NCBI GenBank assembly: GCA_024640085.1
Contig: JAHEFR010000071.1
Span: 16,636-80,635, forward strand
DNA from: Gammaproteobacteria bacterium
GTDB lineage: Bacteria; Pseudomonadota; Gammaproteobacteria; Steroidobacterales; XN24
DNA length: 64,000 nucleotides
Direction of reading: 5' to 3'
Positions 15,099-24,939 of the stretch are shown here, piece after piece. The notes beneath the pieces are model-generated. The model did no database searches. It was not told where the DNA came from and saw only the letters and a program-made list of their open reading frames with translations. The position numbers and the translations under genes are program-made. How positions within the stretch are numbered: the stretch's first letter is position 1; each line of letters begins with the position of its first letter.

Positions 15099-16979
15099 AT
15101 GCCATCTCGCGCGGGTACAACAGCGGGACGCCCTGCCGGGGTTCCGACGACACGGATCGTCGCTGCCGTCCTGATCCTGTCGGGACTGACCCTGTCACCC
15201 GGGATCTGCCCCGCCATGGACTTCCGCGCCGGCCCCGTAGACGGCTTGCTGGACCTCACGCTTTCCTACGGGGTCCTCATTCGAACCCAGAATCGTGACG
15301 ACGATTTCATCGCCATCGCCAACGGCGGCAACGCGCCGACCGCCAACCTGGACGACGGCGATCTCAATTACGGCACCGGCGTGGTCTCCAACATGGTGTC
15401 CACGACCTCGGAACTGGAACTGTCCTGGGAAAACTGGGGTCTGTTTACCCGCGCGGTCGCGTTCTACGACTGGGAGCAGAAGAAGGGGCATCAACCCCAC
15501 CGCGAGTTCGACAGCAAGACCCTGAAGGCCATCGGCTCCGATGCGGAGATGCGCGACTACTTCGTCTCGACACAGTTCACCTGGGCAAATATCCCGATCC
15601 AGGTGAGGGTCGGCGATCAGGTCATCAATTGGGGCGAGACCAACTTCGTGCGCGACGGCGTCGACGTCATCAATCCGTTCGATCTGGTGGCGGCATTCCA
15701 GCCGGCCCGTGACGCGAGGGACACTCGCACGCCGCAGGGGATGGCCTGGGCGGTGGCCAATCTCACCGAGACGTTCGCCCTCGAAGGATATTACCAGTAC
15801 GACTGGGAGGGACTGCGACTGCCGCCTGCGGGTAGCTTCTTCTCGACCAACGATCTGATCGGCGAAGGCAGCCTAAACTTCGCCACGGTAGGACGCGGCC
15901 AGTTCTCCGATCTCGGCACGGACCTCGACGCCTATTACGAACTGCCCCAGGGCACCCTGGGCTTCGACGAGACTTACTTCCAGTACCCGGAACGGTACAG
16001 GGACTACCCGTCGGACCACGGTCAGTACGGCGTGGCCCTTCAGGCGATCACCCGGGGTAACAACGCGCTCAAGATCGGACTGCATTTCATCCGTTACAAC
16101 AGCAGGCTGCCCCTCGTGGGCAGCCTGACCGCGAGCCAGTCCGCCATCGACGCCACGTCTCAGGCGGACGTCGATGCCGTCGCAGCCGGGTTGGTTCCCG
16201 ACTATCTGGAGACGGGCCTGACCCCGGAGGAAGCAGAGGCCGCCTCGATGGAGACAGCCAGCCAGCTCGTCCTCAACCGGTACGTGAACCAGGCCGGCTA
16301 CTTCACCGAGTACCCCGAAGACATCAAGATGATCGGCATCACCTTCAATACCGCGACACTTCGAACCGGCACCCTGGTCGCCGCCGAGTTTTCCCACCAC
16401 TTCAATTATCCTTTTCAGATTGCATTAAACGAGATCTTCGACGCGTCACTGTCACCCGTGGAATTCGACGACAGCTACAAGGACAACACACTCGGCGTAT
16501 ACGGCGCCGACCAGAAGGTCAATGGGTACACACGGCTCGACCGGACCCAGGGGTCGGCATCGGCGACCCAGTTCTTCGGGCGGCGGCTCGGGGCGAGTCA
16601 GACCACTCTGGGCGTGGACGCCGCCTTCGTGTACATCCACGACATGCCGGGGGCCGGCGATCCGCCGTTACAGGCCCCCGGTGGCGGCAATCAGACGTCC
16701 TGGGGTTATCGGCTTTCTGGCCAACTCCAGTACAACAGCGTGTTCGGCGGCGTAAACCTGTTTCCGCGTGTGCTGTTTGCTCATGACGTCAAGGGGTATA
16801 CGCCCGGGCCGCTGAGTACTTTTGTCGAGGACCGTAAGGTCGTCAGCGTCGGTCTCAGGGCGGAGTACATCAACCGGTGGATCGGTGACATCAGCTACGC
16901 GGTTTTCTTCGACGGTGAACCGAGCAATCCGCTGGTGGACAGGGACTACATCCGCCTGCAGGTGAGCTACGGATTCTGA
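15099..16979 (+). CDS. DUF1302 outer-membrane protein
   Basis: A 626-residue DUF1302 protein. After a signal peptide ([25 protein letters not shown]) it reads as a long amphipathic beta-strand series and ends in RLQVSYGF, the terminal phenylalanine expected for a Bam-inserted outer-membrane barrel. The N-terminal motif LTLSYGVLIRTQ and the GDQVINWGETNFVRDGVDVINPFD block are the family's most conserved parts. DUF1302/DUF1329 pairs are usually encoded with RND-type MMPL transporters and linked to hydrophobic substrates or surface lipids. No RND gene is visible here. It overlaps nothing and is separated from the DUF1329 gene by two bases. Confidence 0.88.
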   Translation: MPSRAGTTAGRPAGVPTTRIVAAVLILSGLTLSPGICPAMDFRAGPVDGLLDLTLSYGVLIRTQNRDDDFIAIANGGNAPTANLDDGDLNYGTGVVSNMVSTTSELELSWENWGLFTRAVAFYDWEQKKGHQPHREFDSKTLKAIGSDAEMRDYFVSTQFTWANIPIQVRVGDQVINWGETNFVRDGVDVINPFDLVAAFQPARDARDTRTPQGMAWAVANLTETFALEGYYQYDWEGLRLPPAGSFFSTNDLIGEGSLNFATVGRGQFSDLGTDLDAYYELPQGTLGFDETYFQYPERYRDYPSDHGQYGVALQAITRGNNALKIGLHFIRYNSRLPLVGSLTASQSAIDATSQADVDAVAAGLVPDYLETGLTPEEAEAASMETASQLVLNRYVNQAGYFTEYPEDIKMIGITFNTATLRTGTLVAAEFSHHFNYPFQIALNEIFDASLSPVEFDDSYKDNTLGVYGADQKVNGYTRLDRTQGSASATQFFGRRLGASQTTLGVDAAFVYIHDMPGAGDPPLQAPGGGNQTSWGYRLSGQLQYNSVFGGVNLFPRVLFAHDVKGYTPGPLSTFVEDRKVVSVGLRAEYINRWIGDISYAVFFDGEPSNPLVDRDYIRLQVSYGF

Positions 16980-16981
16980 AC

Positions 16982-18373
16982 ATGCCAATGACATCTCGCA
17001 TGAGGGGCCCTCGCGCCATGTTCCTCGCCCTGTCGATGCTGTGGATGCTGTGGGCGGCGATCGCCAGCGCGGAGCCCCCGCGCGCGACCCCTGCCGAACT
17101 GGGCGGCCCTGATTTCACGTTCCTGGGCGCCGAACGCGGCGGCAATGCGGATGGGACGATCCCGGCCTGGGACGGGGGCATCACTTCTCCTCCCGACGAC
17201 TACGATCCCCTCAGGCACGAGACGGACCCCTTCCCTGACGATCCGGTGTTATACACCGTGACGGCGCAGAACATCGACGACTACGCCACCCACCTCAGCG
17301 ACGGCCAGCAGGCTCTGCTCCGGAAGTATCCGGAATCGTGGCGGATGAACGTCTACCGCAGCCGCCGATCCGCCTCCTATCCGGACTGGGTGTACGAGGC
17401 CGTGGTCGAAAACGCGACTCAAGCCGAACTAAAAACGGAGGGGGCCGGTGGCGTCCGCGGAGCGAGGGTCAGCTCACCATTCCCGATCCCCCGGAACGGG
17501 GTCGAGGTCGTCTGGAACCATGATCTTCGATGGCGCGGCCTCAGGCTCAAGCGCTCTACCGGCAAGGCCGCCGTCACCCGCAAGGGGCGTTACACGGTGG
17601 TTCTGTCGGACCTGGACATCGGTTTCCCGTACGGCGTGCGCGAGTCGACGCCGTTTACCCGCAAGTATCCAAACATCATGGTGGTGTACCGATCGCGGAC
17701 CATCGAGCCTTCATTCGTGGCAGGCGACGGCGGGCTGATCATCGAACCCATCGACCAGACCAATAGCCCGAGAAAATCGTGGATATACACGCGGGCGCTT
17801 AAACGCGTCGTCCGGACTCCGACCTTCGGCTACGGGATGCCAGGTAACGACACCGACGGACTGCGGACAGTGGACGAGTTCGAGCTCTACAACGGCTCGC
17901 CGCACATGTTCGAGTGGACCCTGCTGGGCAAGAAGGAACTGCTGATCCCCTACAACTCGTACCGTATCCACAGTTCGGATCTCGGCTACGATGACATCCT
18001 CCAGCATCACCATGTCAACCCGGAACTGGCACGCTTCGAACTGCACCGGGTATGGGTCGTCGAAGGGCGCCTGAAGGAAGGGATGCGCCACGTATACTCG
18101 CGCCGGGTGTTCTACGTTGACGAAGACAGCTGGCAGGTCTCCGTCAGCGACAGTTACGACCTCCAGGGCGGGCTCTGGCGGACGGCCATGGCCTTTGGCC
18201 TGAACTATTACACCGTCCCGGTGCATCTCAGCACCCTGGAGGTCTTCCAGGACCTGATCCAGAATCGCTATTACGTGGACGGTCTGGATAATCGGCGCGC
18301 GCCCTATGAGTTCCTCGACAAGGCCGACCCCAGGGAATTCAGCCCCAACGCCCTGCCCTATTACGTCAAGTAG
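16982..18373 (+). CDS. DUF1329 periplasmic/outer-membrane lipid-binding-like protein
   Basis: A 463-residue DUF1329 protein with an N-terminal signal peptide (MFLALSMLWMLWAAIASA). The fold is related to LolB/LolA-type lipid carriers. Conserved segments include GGNADGTIPAWDGGI, the following YAPLR-like DPLRHETDPFP, and near the end the block NRYYVDGLDNRRAPYEFL. It begins two bases after the DUF1302 stop, so the pair is one operon. Together they probably move a hydrophobic compound across or to the outer membrane; this is inferred from the known association, the substrate being unknown. The ribosome site is weak; M6 is an alternative start. Confidence 0.88.
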   Translation: MPMTSRMRGPRAMFLALSMLWMLWAAIASAEPPRATPAELGGPDFTFLGAERGGNADGTIPAWDGGITSPPDDYDPLRHETDPFPDDPVLYTVTAQNIDDYATHLSDGQQALLRKYPESWRMNVYRSRRSASYPDWVYEAVVENATQAELKTEGAGGVRGARVSSPFPIPRNGVEVVWNHDLRWRGLRLKRSTGKAAVTRKGRYTVVLSDLDIGFPYGVRESTPFTRKYPNIMVVYRSRTIEPSFVAGDGGLIIEPIDQTNSPRKSWIYTRALKRVVRTPTFGYGMPGNDTDGLRTVDEFELYNGSPHMFEWTLLGKKELLIPYNSYRIHSSDLGYDDILQHHHVNPELARFELHRVWVVEGRLKEGMRHVYSRRVFYVDEDSWQVSVSDSYDLQGGLWRTAMAFGLNYYTVPVHLSTLEVFQDLIQNRYYVDGLDNRRAPYEFLDKADPREFSPNALPYYVK

Positions 18374-18397
18374 CCCGGCGCAACGCTGCGGCCATCA

Positions 18398-18437
18398 CTG
18401 TAATCTCTCTGTAAGCCTCTCGTTAGGGGCCCGTTAG
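18398..18437 (+). promoter_or_regulatory. Pho-box-like direct repeats, 11-bp period
   Basis: Four heptamers are spaced exactly 11 bases apart: CTGTAAT (18398), CTGTAAG (18409), TCGTTAG (18420) and CCGTTAG (18431). The first two are close to the PhoB half-site CTGTCAT with its four-base spacer; the last two are degenerate. The array lies 70 to 110 bases before the ATG of the truncated GDSL gene and would suit PhoB binding upstream of a -10 element. Confidence 0.45.
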
Positions 18438-18509
18438 GGTCCCAGCCCGATGCTGTCTTCCGTGCCGACAGGGACTATCCCGATTCGGCAGGACACGGAG
18501 GAGAGACAA

Positions 18510-18755
18510 ATGATAATTCGTTCCTACCTGAGGACTGTCGCCCTGGCGATCGTGCTGGTTCTGGCGGCGGTCACCGCCCGCCCGGCATCCGCCGACACCA
18601 GGGTCGAGGCTGATATCTTCGGCGACAGCCTCTCCGACGGCGGCAACGTCTATGGCCTCAGCGACGAAGTGGCGGGCTTCCTTGCGGCCCACCCCCAGGG
18701 CGCACCGGACCGCGCCGCCGCTGTGGTGCGGGGTGTGTGCTACCGGACACGTTGA
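18510..18755 (+). pseudogene. Truncated GDSL (SGNH) esterase, N-terminal remnant
   Basis: An 81-residue reading frame with an excellent ribosome site (GGAGGAGA), a convincing signal peptide (TVALAIVLVLAAVTARPASA) and then IFGDSLSDGGNVYG. That is block I of the GDSL/SGNH hydrolases, containing the nucleophile serine. Real family members run 280-600 residues and carry blocks II, III and V. Here the frame stops about 35 residues after block I, and none of the other frames downstream to 18883 restores family sequence. I read it as the start of a secreted lipase or esterase that has lost its body by deletion. A tiny secreted peptide is a less likely alternative. Confidence 0.55.
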
Positions 18756-18883
18756 GAAGGCGCTACCACCAGCGCGGGACGCCTGTCGCGTGAGCGAGGG
18801 CCGAGCAGGGACGCCCGGCTCGATTCCGTTTCCGGGTCAGCAGGTGCCACGGCAACGCGATCGACGCCGGCAGCACCGGGCGA

Positions 18884-21484
18884 TCAGATCAGGACTTCCT
18901 CCGCCGGTTCCCTCAGGTTATAGCGGGAACTCATGGCGTGACCGTATGCGCCGGCGTTGGCGATGAGCAGTACGTCGCCCTCCCGGGTCTCGGGCAACAG
19001 GCGGTCCCGGCCCAACCGGTCGCCAGACTCGCAGATCGGCCCGACGACCGTCACCAGTTCCCGCCCGGGTTCGCCAAGCCGACTAAGGTTGACGATGCGA
19101 TGATAGGCGCCGTAGAGGGCCGGCCTGATCAACGAATTCATGCCGGTGGCAATGCCGACGAAGCGGGCGCCCGACTTCCTCTTGGTCTGGGTGACCCGGG
19201 CCAGCAGCACCCCGGCCTCGGACACCAGGAAGCGGCCGGGTTCGAGCCAGAACCGGTAGTCCGGCAGGGCTGACCGCACCTCGCCCAGGGCCCGGTCAAG
19301 GGCCGCCAGGTCGAGCGGCGCGTCGCCCTCCCGCTCCGGCACGCCGAGGCCACCGCCCAGGTCGAGGAAGCGGACGTCCGGCAGCATTGCTGCCGCCTCC
19401 GTCAGGCCCAGGGCCACCCGCTGCCAGTGCAGCGCGTCCCGGATGCCGCTGCCTCCGTGCACGTGCAGACCGACGACCCGTGCTCCGATGCGGTCCACTC
19501 CGGTCTTCAGGCTTCGCATGTCTTCGACGCCGATGCCGAATTTCGACTGGACCCCGGCGGTGTGCACGTGCTGGTGGTGGCCGCTGCCCTCCCCCAGGTC
19601 GAGACGGACGAATATCTCTCCCCCCTCGAATACCTCGGGCCAGGCTTCGAGGGGGAACATATTGTCGACGGTGACCCTGACCCCCGCCTCAAAGGCGTCG
19701 GCATATTCTCCCCGTCCGGCGAAGTTGGGAGTGAACAGGACCCCGGACCGGTCGATATCCGGGAACAGTTCCAGTACGCGAGCCAGTTCCCCGGGGGAGA
19801 CGCACTCCATGCCGAGCCCGGCCTGGCTGAATGTCTGCAAGACGCCAGGATGGGGATTGGCCTTGATGGCATAGAAGACGCGGTCGATGGATGTCAGTCC
19901 GTCGAGGGTGGCGGTGGCCGCCTCCAGGGTCTCGCGATCATAGACGTAGGCGGCGGACCGCCCTTCCATCAGTGCCAGCAGTTCGTTCCGCTTCCTCTCC
20001 CACCATGGGATTTTTCTCCCGGCGGCGGCCGACGCGGCCGAAGTCAGCTGCTCCCAGGTCGGGCCGAACTGGGCGTCCGCCTCCTCGCCCCCGACGATGA
20101 GCCCATGGAGCGCCCGGACCAGCCTGTCCGCCTGGTCTTCCTCGATGACGACGGTGAAATTCAGATCGCTGGCAGCCTGACTGACCAGGTAGATCTCGTG
20201 CTCCTCGAACGCCTCCAGTGCCGGCGCAAGCCGATGCAGGTTGGCCCGCATCTTTGATCCCACCAAGCTGACAGCCGCGCACGGCCGCAGGATGCGGACC
20301 CGGCAGTGAGATTCCAGCCGACGGCAAAGGTCCTCGACGACCAGGTCGTCCAGGGCGGGCCCGGTTTCGTCGAGCGTAACAGTGACCACCGATTCCGAAG
20401 TGGACACCAGGTCGATTGACAGCCCGAGCTGGGCGAAGACCCCGAACACGTCGGCGAGGAACCCGGCTTCCTGCCACATCCCCAGGGATTCCATAGAGAC
20501 CAGTGTCAGGCCGCGGCGTGCCGAGACGGCCTTGATCCGCGGCCCGTCCGCGCTTCCCCCGGCCTGGATCACGGTGCCTTCCATGTCCGGACGGGCGGTA
20601 TCGAATATTTGCACCGGGACGCCTGCCCGACGAGCGATGGGCAAACACCTGGGATGCAGCACCTTGCCGCCGGTGGCGGCGATCTCCTGGGCCTCCGCGA
20701 AGCTCAGTTTTCTGATGAGCCGGGCGGAGGGGATGATCCGGGGGTTGGCGCTGAACATCCCGGGCACGTCGGTCCAGATTTCCAACCTGCGAGCGCCGAG
20801 GCGGGCGGCGAAATAGGCCGCAGACGTATCGGAACCGCCCCGTCCCAGAAGAACCGTCCGACCCTTATCGTCCGAGGCGATGAATCCCTGGGTCACGACG
20901 ACTCCGTCGTGGGCCGACCACAGCTCGGCCAGGCTGTCGTCGTAGTCGCTATCACAGACTGCCGACAGGAAACCCCGGGGATCGTGGGCCGAGTGCACCC
21001 GGGTACTGCGGAGGACGTCGCGTGCATCGACGGCCAGGACACGGAATCCCTGCCCGGACAGCCAGGCGGCGACGATGGCGGAGGCCATCAGCTCGCCGAG
21101 AGCCATGAGCCTGGCCTCCAGGGGCGCGCTGGTCTCCCCGGTAAGCCCGATGCCGGCTGCCAGACGCCGCATCTCCTCCAGCAGTTCCGTCAGCCGCGTC
21201 GGGGTCTCGAGGTCCAGGTCGGAAACCAGCCGCGCATGCCGCTCCTCGATCTCTTTCAGCAGGCGCTCCCGGGTCTCCGGTGCCGGCAGGCGGGCGAGGG
21301 TCTCCAGCCGGTCGGACACGCCGGCCAGGGCCGAATGCACCAGCACAGGCCTGAATCCATCGCGCTGGCGCTTTCTGAGGACGTCCGCGATCCCCGGCCA
21401 GTTGGCAGCGCTGGCCACGCTCGTGCCGCCGTACTTGAGAACAACCCAGTCAGCCCCGCTGGACTTCTCTGCCTTTCCTGCCAT
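18884..21484 (-). CDS. lysAC: Bifunctional aspartate kinase / diaminopimelate decarboxylase
   Basis: An 866-residue fusion joining the first and last steps of lysine synthesis. Residues ~12-290 are the aspartokinase (VLKYGGTSVASAANW; GRGGSDTSAAYFAA; TDVPGMFSANPR). Then come paired ACT domains (~320-470) for lysine feedback. Residues ~500-865 are the PLP-dependent decarboxylase: YVYDRETLEAA, FYAIKANPHPGVL (PLP lysine), LHVHGGSGIRDA, FLDLGGGLGVPE and PICESGDRLGRD. Such LysAC fusions are known from Xanthomonas-like and other gammaproteobacteria. The ATG start at MAGKAEKSSG is preferred over the GTG one codon upstream. It is 111 bases downstream of rimO. Confidence 0.93.
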   Translation of the reverse strand: MAGKAEKSSGADWVVLKYGGTSVASAANWPGIADVLRKRQRDGFRPVLVHSALAGVSDRLETLARLPAPETRERLLKEIEERHARLVSDLDLETPTRLTELLEEMRRLAAGIGLTGETSAPLEARLMALGELMASAIVAAWLSGQGFRVLAVDARDVLRSTRVHSAHDPRGFLSAVCDSDYDDSLAELWSAHDGVVVTQGFIASDDKGRTVLLGRGGSDTSAAYFAARLGARRLEIWTDVPGMFSANPRIIPSARLIRKLSFAEAQEIAATGGKVLHPRCLPIARRAGVPVQIFDTARPDMEGTVIQAGGSADGPRIKAVSARRGLTLVSMESLGMWQEAGFLADVFGVFAQLGLSIDLVSTSESVVTVTLDETGPALDDLVVEDLCRRLESHCRVRILRPCAAVSLVGSKMRANLHRLAPALEAFEEHEIYLVSQAASDLNFTVVIEEDQADRLVRALHGLIVGGEEADAQFGPTWEQLTSAASAAAGRKIPWWERKRNELLALMEGRSAAYVYDRETLEAATATLDGLTSIDRVFYAIKANPHPGVLQTFSQAGLGMECVSPGELARVLELFPDIDRSGVLFTPNFAGRGEYADAFEAGVRVTVDNMFPLEAWPEVFEGGEIFVRLDLGEGSGHHQHVHTAGVQSKFGIGVEDMRSLKTGVDRIGARVVGLHVHGGSGIRDALHWQRVALGLTEAAAMLPDVRFLDLGGGLGVPEREGDAPLDLAALDRALGEVRSALPDYRFWLEPGRFLVSEAGVLLARVTQTKRKSGARFVGIATGMNSLIRPALYGAYHRIVNLSRLGEPGRELVTVVGPICESGDRLGRDRLLPETREGDVLLIANAGAYGHAMSSRYNLREPAEEVLI

Positions 21485-21595
21485 CACATCCCCGGTTGCG
21501 ATCTGCCCGGGCCGATCCCCGGACGTTCCATTCTGCGACCATCCGATCCGCTCCGAAACCGGCGGCGATCCTTCCGGGGATCCGCGCCTGCCCGC

Positions 21596-22942
21596 TCAGA
21601 GCGGGTTCGAGTCCGGACCGGCCGGGACCGCCAGGAGATCGTAGGTGTCCGCGCCCGTGATCTCGACCTCCGCGAACATACCCTGTCCGAGTCCGTGGCC
21701 GCCCTCGACAATGACCCGGCCGTCAATCTCCGGCGCATCCCCCGGTCCCCGCGCCATGGCCGCCCCGCTGTCGCGGTCGATCTCGTCCACCAGCACCGTC
21801 ATCCTGCGGCCGATCTTTTCGGCCAGACGCTCTTCGCTGATGCGGGCGGCCACCTGCATGAAACGCTGCCAGCGGTCCTCCTTCACATCCTCGTCCACCG
21901 GGTCGTCCAGGGCATTGGCGGCGGCCCCTTCCACGGGCGAGTATTTGAAGCAGCCCACCCGGTCCAGTTGCGCCTCGGCCAGCCAGTCGAGAAGTTCCTC
22001 GAACTCCGCGTCTGTCTCCCCGGGGAACCCTACGATGAAGGTACTGCGCAGGGTCAGCTCGGGACAGGTGTGCCGCCAGCTGCTTATCCTGGCCAGCGTG
22101 TCCTGGGCGTGGGCCGGACGCCGCATGAGCCTGAGGATGCGGGCGTTGGCGTGCTGGAACGGGATATCCAGGTAAGGCAGCACCTTGCCCTCGGCCATCA
22201 GCGGTATAACCTTGTCCACGTGGGGATAGGGGTAGACGTAGTGCAGTCGGACCCAGGCCCCGAGTTCGCCGAGTGCCTCGCACAGAGCCTGGAAGCGGGT
22301 CTCCATCCGCCTGCCATGCCATTCGTCTTCGCGGTACCGGAGATCCGATCCGTATGCGCTGGTGTCCTGGGAGATGACCAGCAATTCACGCACCCCGGCG
22401 GCCACCAGACGCTCGGCCTCCCGCATGACGTCGCCGATTGGGCGGCTGGCCAGTCGACCCCGGAGGCCCGGGATGATGCAGAAGGTACATCGGTTGTTAC
22501 AGCCTTCGGAGATCTTCAGGTAGGCGTAATGCCTTGGCGTCAGCTTCACGCCCTGGGGCGGCAGCAGGTCCAGGAAGGGATCGTGGGGCGGTGGCAGATG
22601 CTGATGGATGGCGGACATCACCGCCTCGTAGTTGTGGGGCCCCGTAACAGACAGCACGCGCGGATGTGCATCGGTCACCGTGGTCGGGCGTGCGCCCAGA
22701 CAGCCGGTCACGACCACCCGGCCATTCCGGTCCATGGCCTCACCGATGGCGGCGAGCGACTCGTCAACGGCCTCGTCGATGAACCCGCAGGTATTCACGA
22801 CCACCAGATCGGCGCCCTCGTATTCAGCCACCGTCTCGTAACCCTCGGCCCTGAGCTGGGTCAGGATCCGCTCAGAATCCACCAGCGCCTTGGGACAGCC
22901 AAGGCTGACGAAACCGATCCTGCCTGTACGATTCGTAGTCAA
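21596..22942 (-). CDS. rimO: Ribosomal protein S12 methylthiotransferase RimO
   Basis: A 448-residue radical-SAM methylthiotransferase acting on the conserved aspartate (Asp88 in E. coli numbering) of ribosomal protein S12. It has the N-terminal UPF0004 domain with its three cysteines ([33 protein letters not shown]), then the radical-SAM cluster motif [14 protein letters not shown], and a C-terminal TRAM domain from about residue 375. Length and motif order are those of RimO rather than MiaB: the start [15 protein letters not shown] is diagnostic. It points away from thiS, with 261 bases between them that show no riboswitch or extra gene. Confidence 0.95.
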   Translation of the reverse strand: MTTNRTGRIGFVSLGCPKALVDSERILTQLRAEGYETVAEYEGADLVVVNTCGFIDEAVDESLAAIGEAMDRNGRVVVTGCLGARPTTVTDAHPRVLSVTGPHNYEAVMSAIHQHLPPPHDPFLDLLPPQGVKLTPRHYAYLKISEGCNNRCTFCIIPGLRGRLASRPIGDVMREAERLVAAGVRELLVISQDTSAYGSDLRYREDEWHGRRMETRFQALCEALGELGAWVRLHYVYPYPHVDKVIPLMAEGKVLPYLDIPFQHANARILRLMRRPAHAQDTLARISSWRHTCPELTLRSTFIVGFPGETDAEFEELLDWLAEAQLDRVGCFKYSPVEGAAANALDDPVDEDVKEDRWQRFMQVAARISEERLAEKIGRRMTVLVDEIDRDSGAAMARGPGDAPEIDGRVIVEGGHGLGQGMFAEVEITGADTYDLLAVPAGPDSNPL

Positions 22943-23203
22943 ACCCGGTACCTCAGGAGAGGGGCGCCTATGCTAAAGCATCCTGGAAAACGGCGGAATT
23001 CTATGTCGCTGCAGTACCCGAGAAACAGTCAGGAGCGGATACCCCAACGTCGAAACCCATCGCCTGCCTCCGACTCGTCCGTACCGACCCATTTGCCCCG
23101 CCTGATTTGTCGTCTGGGCCCCATGCGCTGGCCGGCTGGCGGCCAGCTCGGCCGCATTACGCGGCGGTGTAGAATAAGCAGTCCGCCCACGGACACATGC
23201 TGA

Positions 23204-23404
23204 ATGAACATCACCCTGAACGGAGACAGCCGGCGAGTCCCCCAGGGGACCACGGCAACAGACCTGGTCAACAAGCTCGGCCTGGCCGGTCGCCGGTTTG
23301 CCCTGGAGGTGAACGGAGAGATCGTGCCCAAGAGCGAGCATGACAGTTTCGAGTTCCGCAGTGGTGACGAAGTGGAGATCGTCCACGCCGTCGGTGGTGG
23401 CTGA
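23204..23404 (+). CDS. thiS: Thiamine sulfur carrier ThiS
   Basis: A 66-residue ubiquitin-fold protein ending in Gly-Gly, the end that ThiF adenylates and that is converted to a thiocarboxylate to give sulfur to the thiazole ring. The sequence ([12 protein letters not shown] ... EIVHAVGGG) is typical in length and ending. It is followed after 25 bases by thiG and then trmB, an order common in gammaproteobacteria. A possible -10 box TAGAAT lies at about 23170. I saw no TPP-riboswitch hallmarks upstream. Confidence 0.93.
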   Translation: MNITLNGDSRRVPQGTTATDLVNKLGLAGRRFALEVNGEIVPKSEHDSFEFRSGDEVEIVHAVGGG

Positions 23405-23429
23405 CGGCACCGATGGAGAGAGTCTGAAC

Positions 23430-24239
23430 ATGGCGACGCCTGCTGAACATACCCGTGCCGCGGAGGATACATTCCGGATCGGCCACCGCGAATTCCGCTC
23501 CCGATTGCTGGTTGGCACCGGCAAATACCGGGACTTCGATCAGACTCGGGCCGCAATCGAGGCCAGCGGCGCAGAGATCGTCACGGTGGCGATCCGGCGG
23601 ACCAACATCGGACAGGACCCGGGGGAACCAAATCTGCTGGATTTCCTGTCTCCGGACCGGTACACGATCCTGCCGAATACGGCGGGCTGCTACACCACCA
23701 CGGACGCGGTCCGCACCTGCCGCCTGGCGAGGGAACTGCTGGATGGCCATAACCTGATGAAACTCGAGGTCCTCGGCGACGAGAAGACCCTGTTTCCGGA
23801 CGTGACCGCCACCCTCGAGGCCGCCGAAACCCTGGTGGCCGACGGATTCGAGGTCATGGTGTACACCAACGACGATCCGATCATGGCCCGCCGGCTGGAG
23901 GAGATCGGCTGTGTATCCGTCATGCCGCTGGCCGCGCCTATCGGCTCAGGGCTGGGGATACGCAACCCTTACAACATCCTCACCATCGTGGAAAATGCCA
24001 CGGTCCCGATCCTGGTGGACGCGGGGGTCGGCACTGCCTCTGACGCGGCGGTCGCGATGGAACTCGGTTGCGACGGCGTCCTAATGAATACCGCCATAGC
24101 CGGAGCCAGGGAGCCGGTGCTGATGGCCTCGGCCATGCGCAAGGCCGTCGAGGCCGGGCGGGAGGCCTTCCTGGCCGGCCGGATCCCCCGGAAACGCTTC
24201 GCCTCCGCTTCATCGCCGCTGGACGGGACCTTCTTCTGA
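23430..24239 (+). CDS. thiG: Thiazole synthase ThiG
   Basis: A 269-residue TIM-barrel enzyme that joins deoxyxylulose phosphate, dehydroglycine and the ThiS thiocarboxylate into the thiazole phosphate of thiamine. Conserved blocks are [26 protein letters not shown], the Schiff-base lysine in [25 protein letters not shown], and [30 protein letters not shown]. The start at [13 protein letters not shown] is supported by GGAGAGAG about ten bases upstream; the open frame extends further but overlaps thiS. It is co-transcribed with thiS and trmB (six-base gap to trmB). Confidence 0.95.
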   Translation: MATPAEHTRAAEDTFRIGHREFRSRLLVGTGKYRDFDQTRAAIEASGAEIVTVAIRRTNIGQDPGEPNLLDFLSPDRYTILPNTAGCYTTTDAVRTCRLARELLDGHNLMKLEVLGDEKTLFPDVTATLEAAETLVADGFEVMVYTNDDPIMARRLEEIGCVSVMPLAAPIGSGLGIRNPYNILTIVENATVPILVDAGVGTASDAAVAMELGCDGVLMNTAIAGAREPVLMASAMRKAVEAGREAFLAGRIPRKRFASASSPLDGTFF

Positions 24240-24245
24240 CGGGCC

Positions 24246-24932
24246 ATGCAGCCGCGTCGCCGCCAGGTCCGGAGCTTCGTGCGGCGGGCCGGCCGCACCA
24301 CGGCGGCCCAGTCCAGAGCCCTCCACGATCTCTGGCCGGTCTACGGTATCGAGCCGCCCGGTCGCCCTCTGGATCTTGACGTCCTGTTCGGACGGAGCGC
24401 GCCCCGCGTCTGCGAAGTCGGATTTGGCAACGGCGAGGCGCTGGCAACCCTGGCCCACGCGCGGCGGGACGTGGATTTCCTTGGCATCGAGGTGCACGAA
24501 CCCGGCATCGGCCACCTGCTGCTGGCCATCGAGAAGACCGACCTGTCCAACATCCGTATCGCGCGGCAGGACGCCGTCGAGGTGATCGCGGAATGGCTAC
24601 CCGCCGCCTCCCTCGACCGGCTGCATCTGTACTTCCCCGACCCCTGGCCCAAGAAGCGCCATCACAAGCGCCGGATCGTGCAGCCGGCGTTCCTCGACCT
24701 GGTGGCGCGAGCGCTGAAGCCCGGTGGGATCCTCCATATGGCGACGGACTGGGGCCCGTACGCGGAACGGATGCTTGAGGTGGCCGGCGGATCGGCCGCC
24801 TTCCGCAACGTGGCCGGTCCCGGGGCGTATGCCCCGCGTCCTCCCGAGCGCCCTGAGACAAGGTTCGAGCGGCGAGGCCGGCGCCTGGGCCACGAGGTCA
24901 GGGACCTGTTGTTCCAACGTCTCCCGTGCTAG
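24246..24932 (+). CDS. trmB: tRNA (guanine-N7-)-methyltransferase TrmB
   Basis: A 228-residue SAM methyltransferase that makes m7G46 in the tRNA variable loop. The SAM motif is CEVGFGNGEALATLA, and the diagnostic family block LYFPDPWPKKRHHKRRIVQ is complete. The N-terminal basic extension (MQPRRRQVRSFVRRAGR) is usual. It ends seven bases from the convergent marC-family gene, so there is no room for a terminator between them. Confidence 0.95.
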   Translation: MQPRRRQVRSFVRRAGRTTAAQSRALHDLWPVYGIEPPGRPLDLDVLFGRSAPRVCEVGFGNGEALATLAHARRDVDFLGIEVHEPGIGHLLLAIEKTDLSNIRIARQDAVEVIAEWLPAASLDRLHLYFPDPWPKKRHHKRRIVQPAFLDLVARALKPGGILHMATDWGPYAERMLEVAGGSAAFRNVAGPGAYAPRPPERPETRFERRGRRLGHEVRDLLFQRLPC

Positions 24933-24939
24933 GCCGGGT

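Noticed and set aside
20609..23203. 864-residue plus-strand open frame over lysAC and rimO
   Set aside because: It runs antisense across two clear genes and shows the same low-complexity composition; no family features.
22943..23203. TPP riboswitch before thiS
   Set aside because: No CUGAGA-type or ACCUGA-type conserved cores were seen in the 261-base gap.
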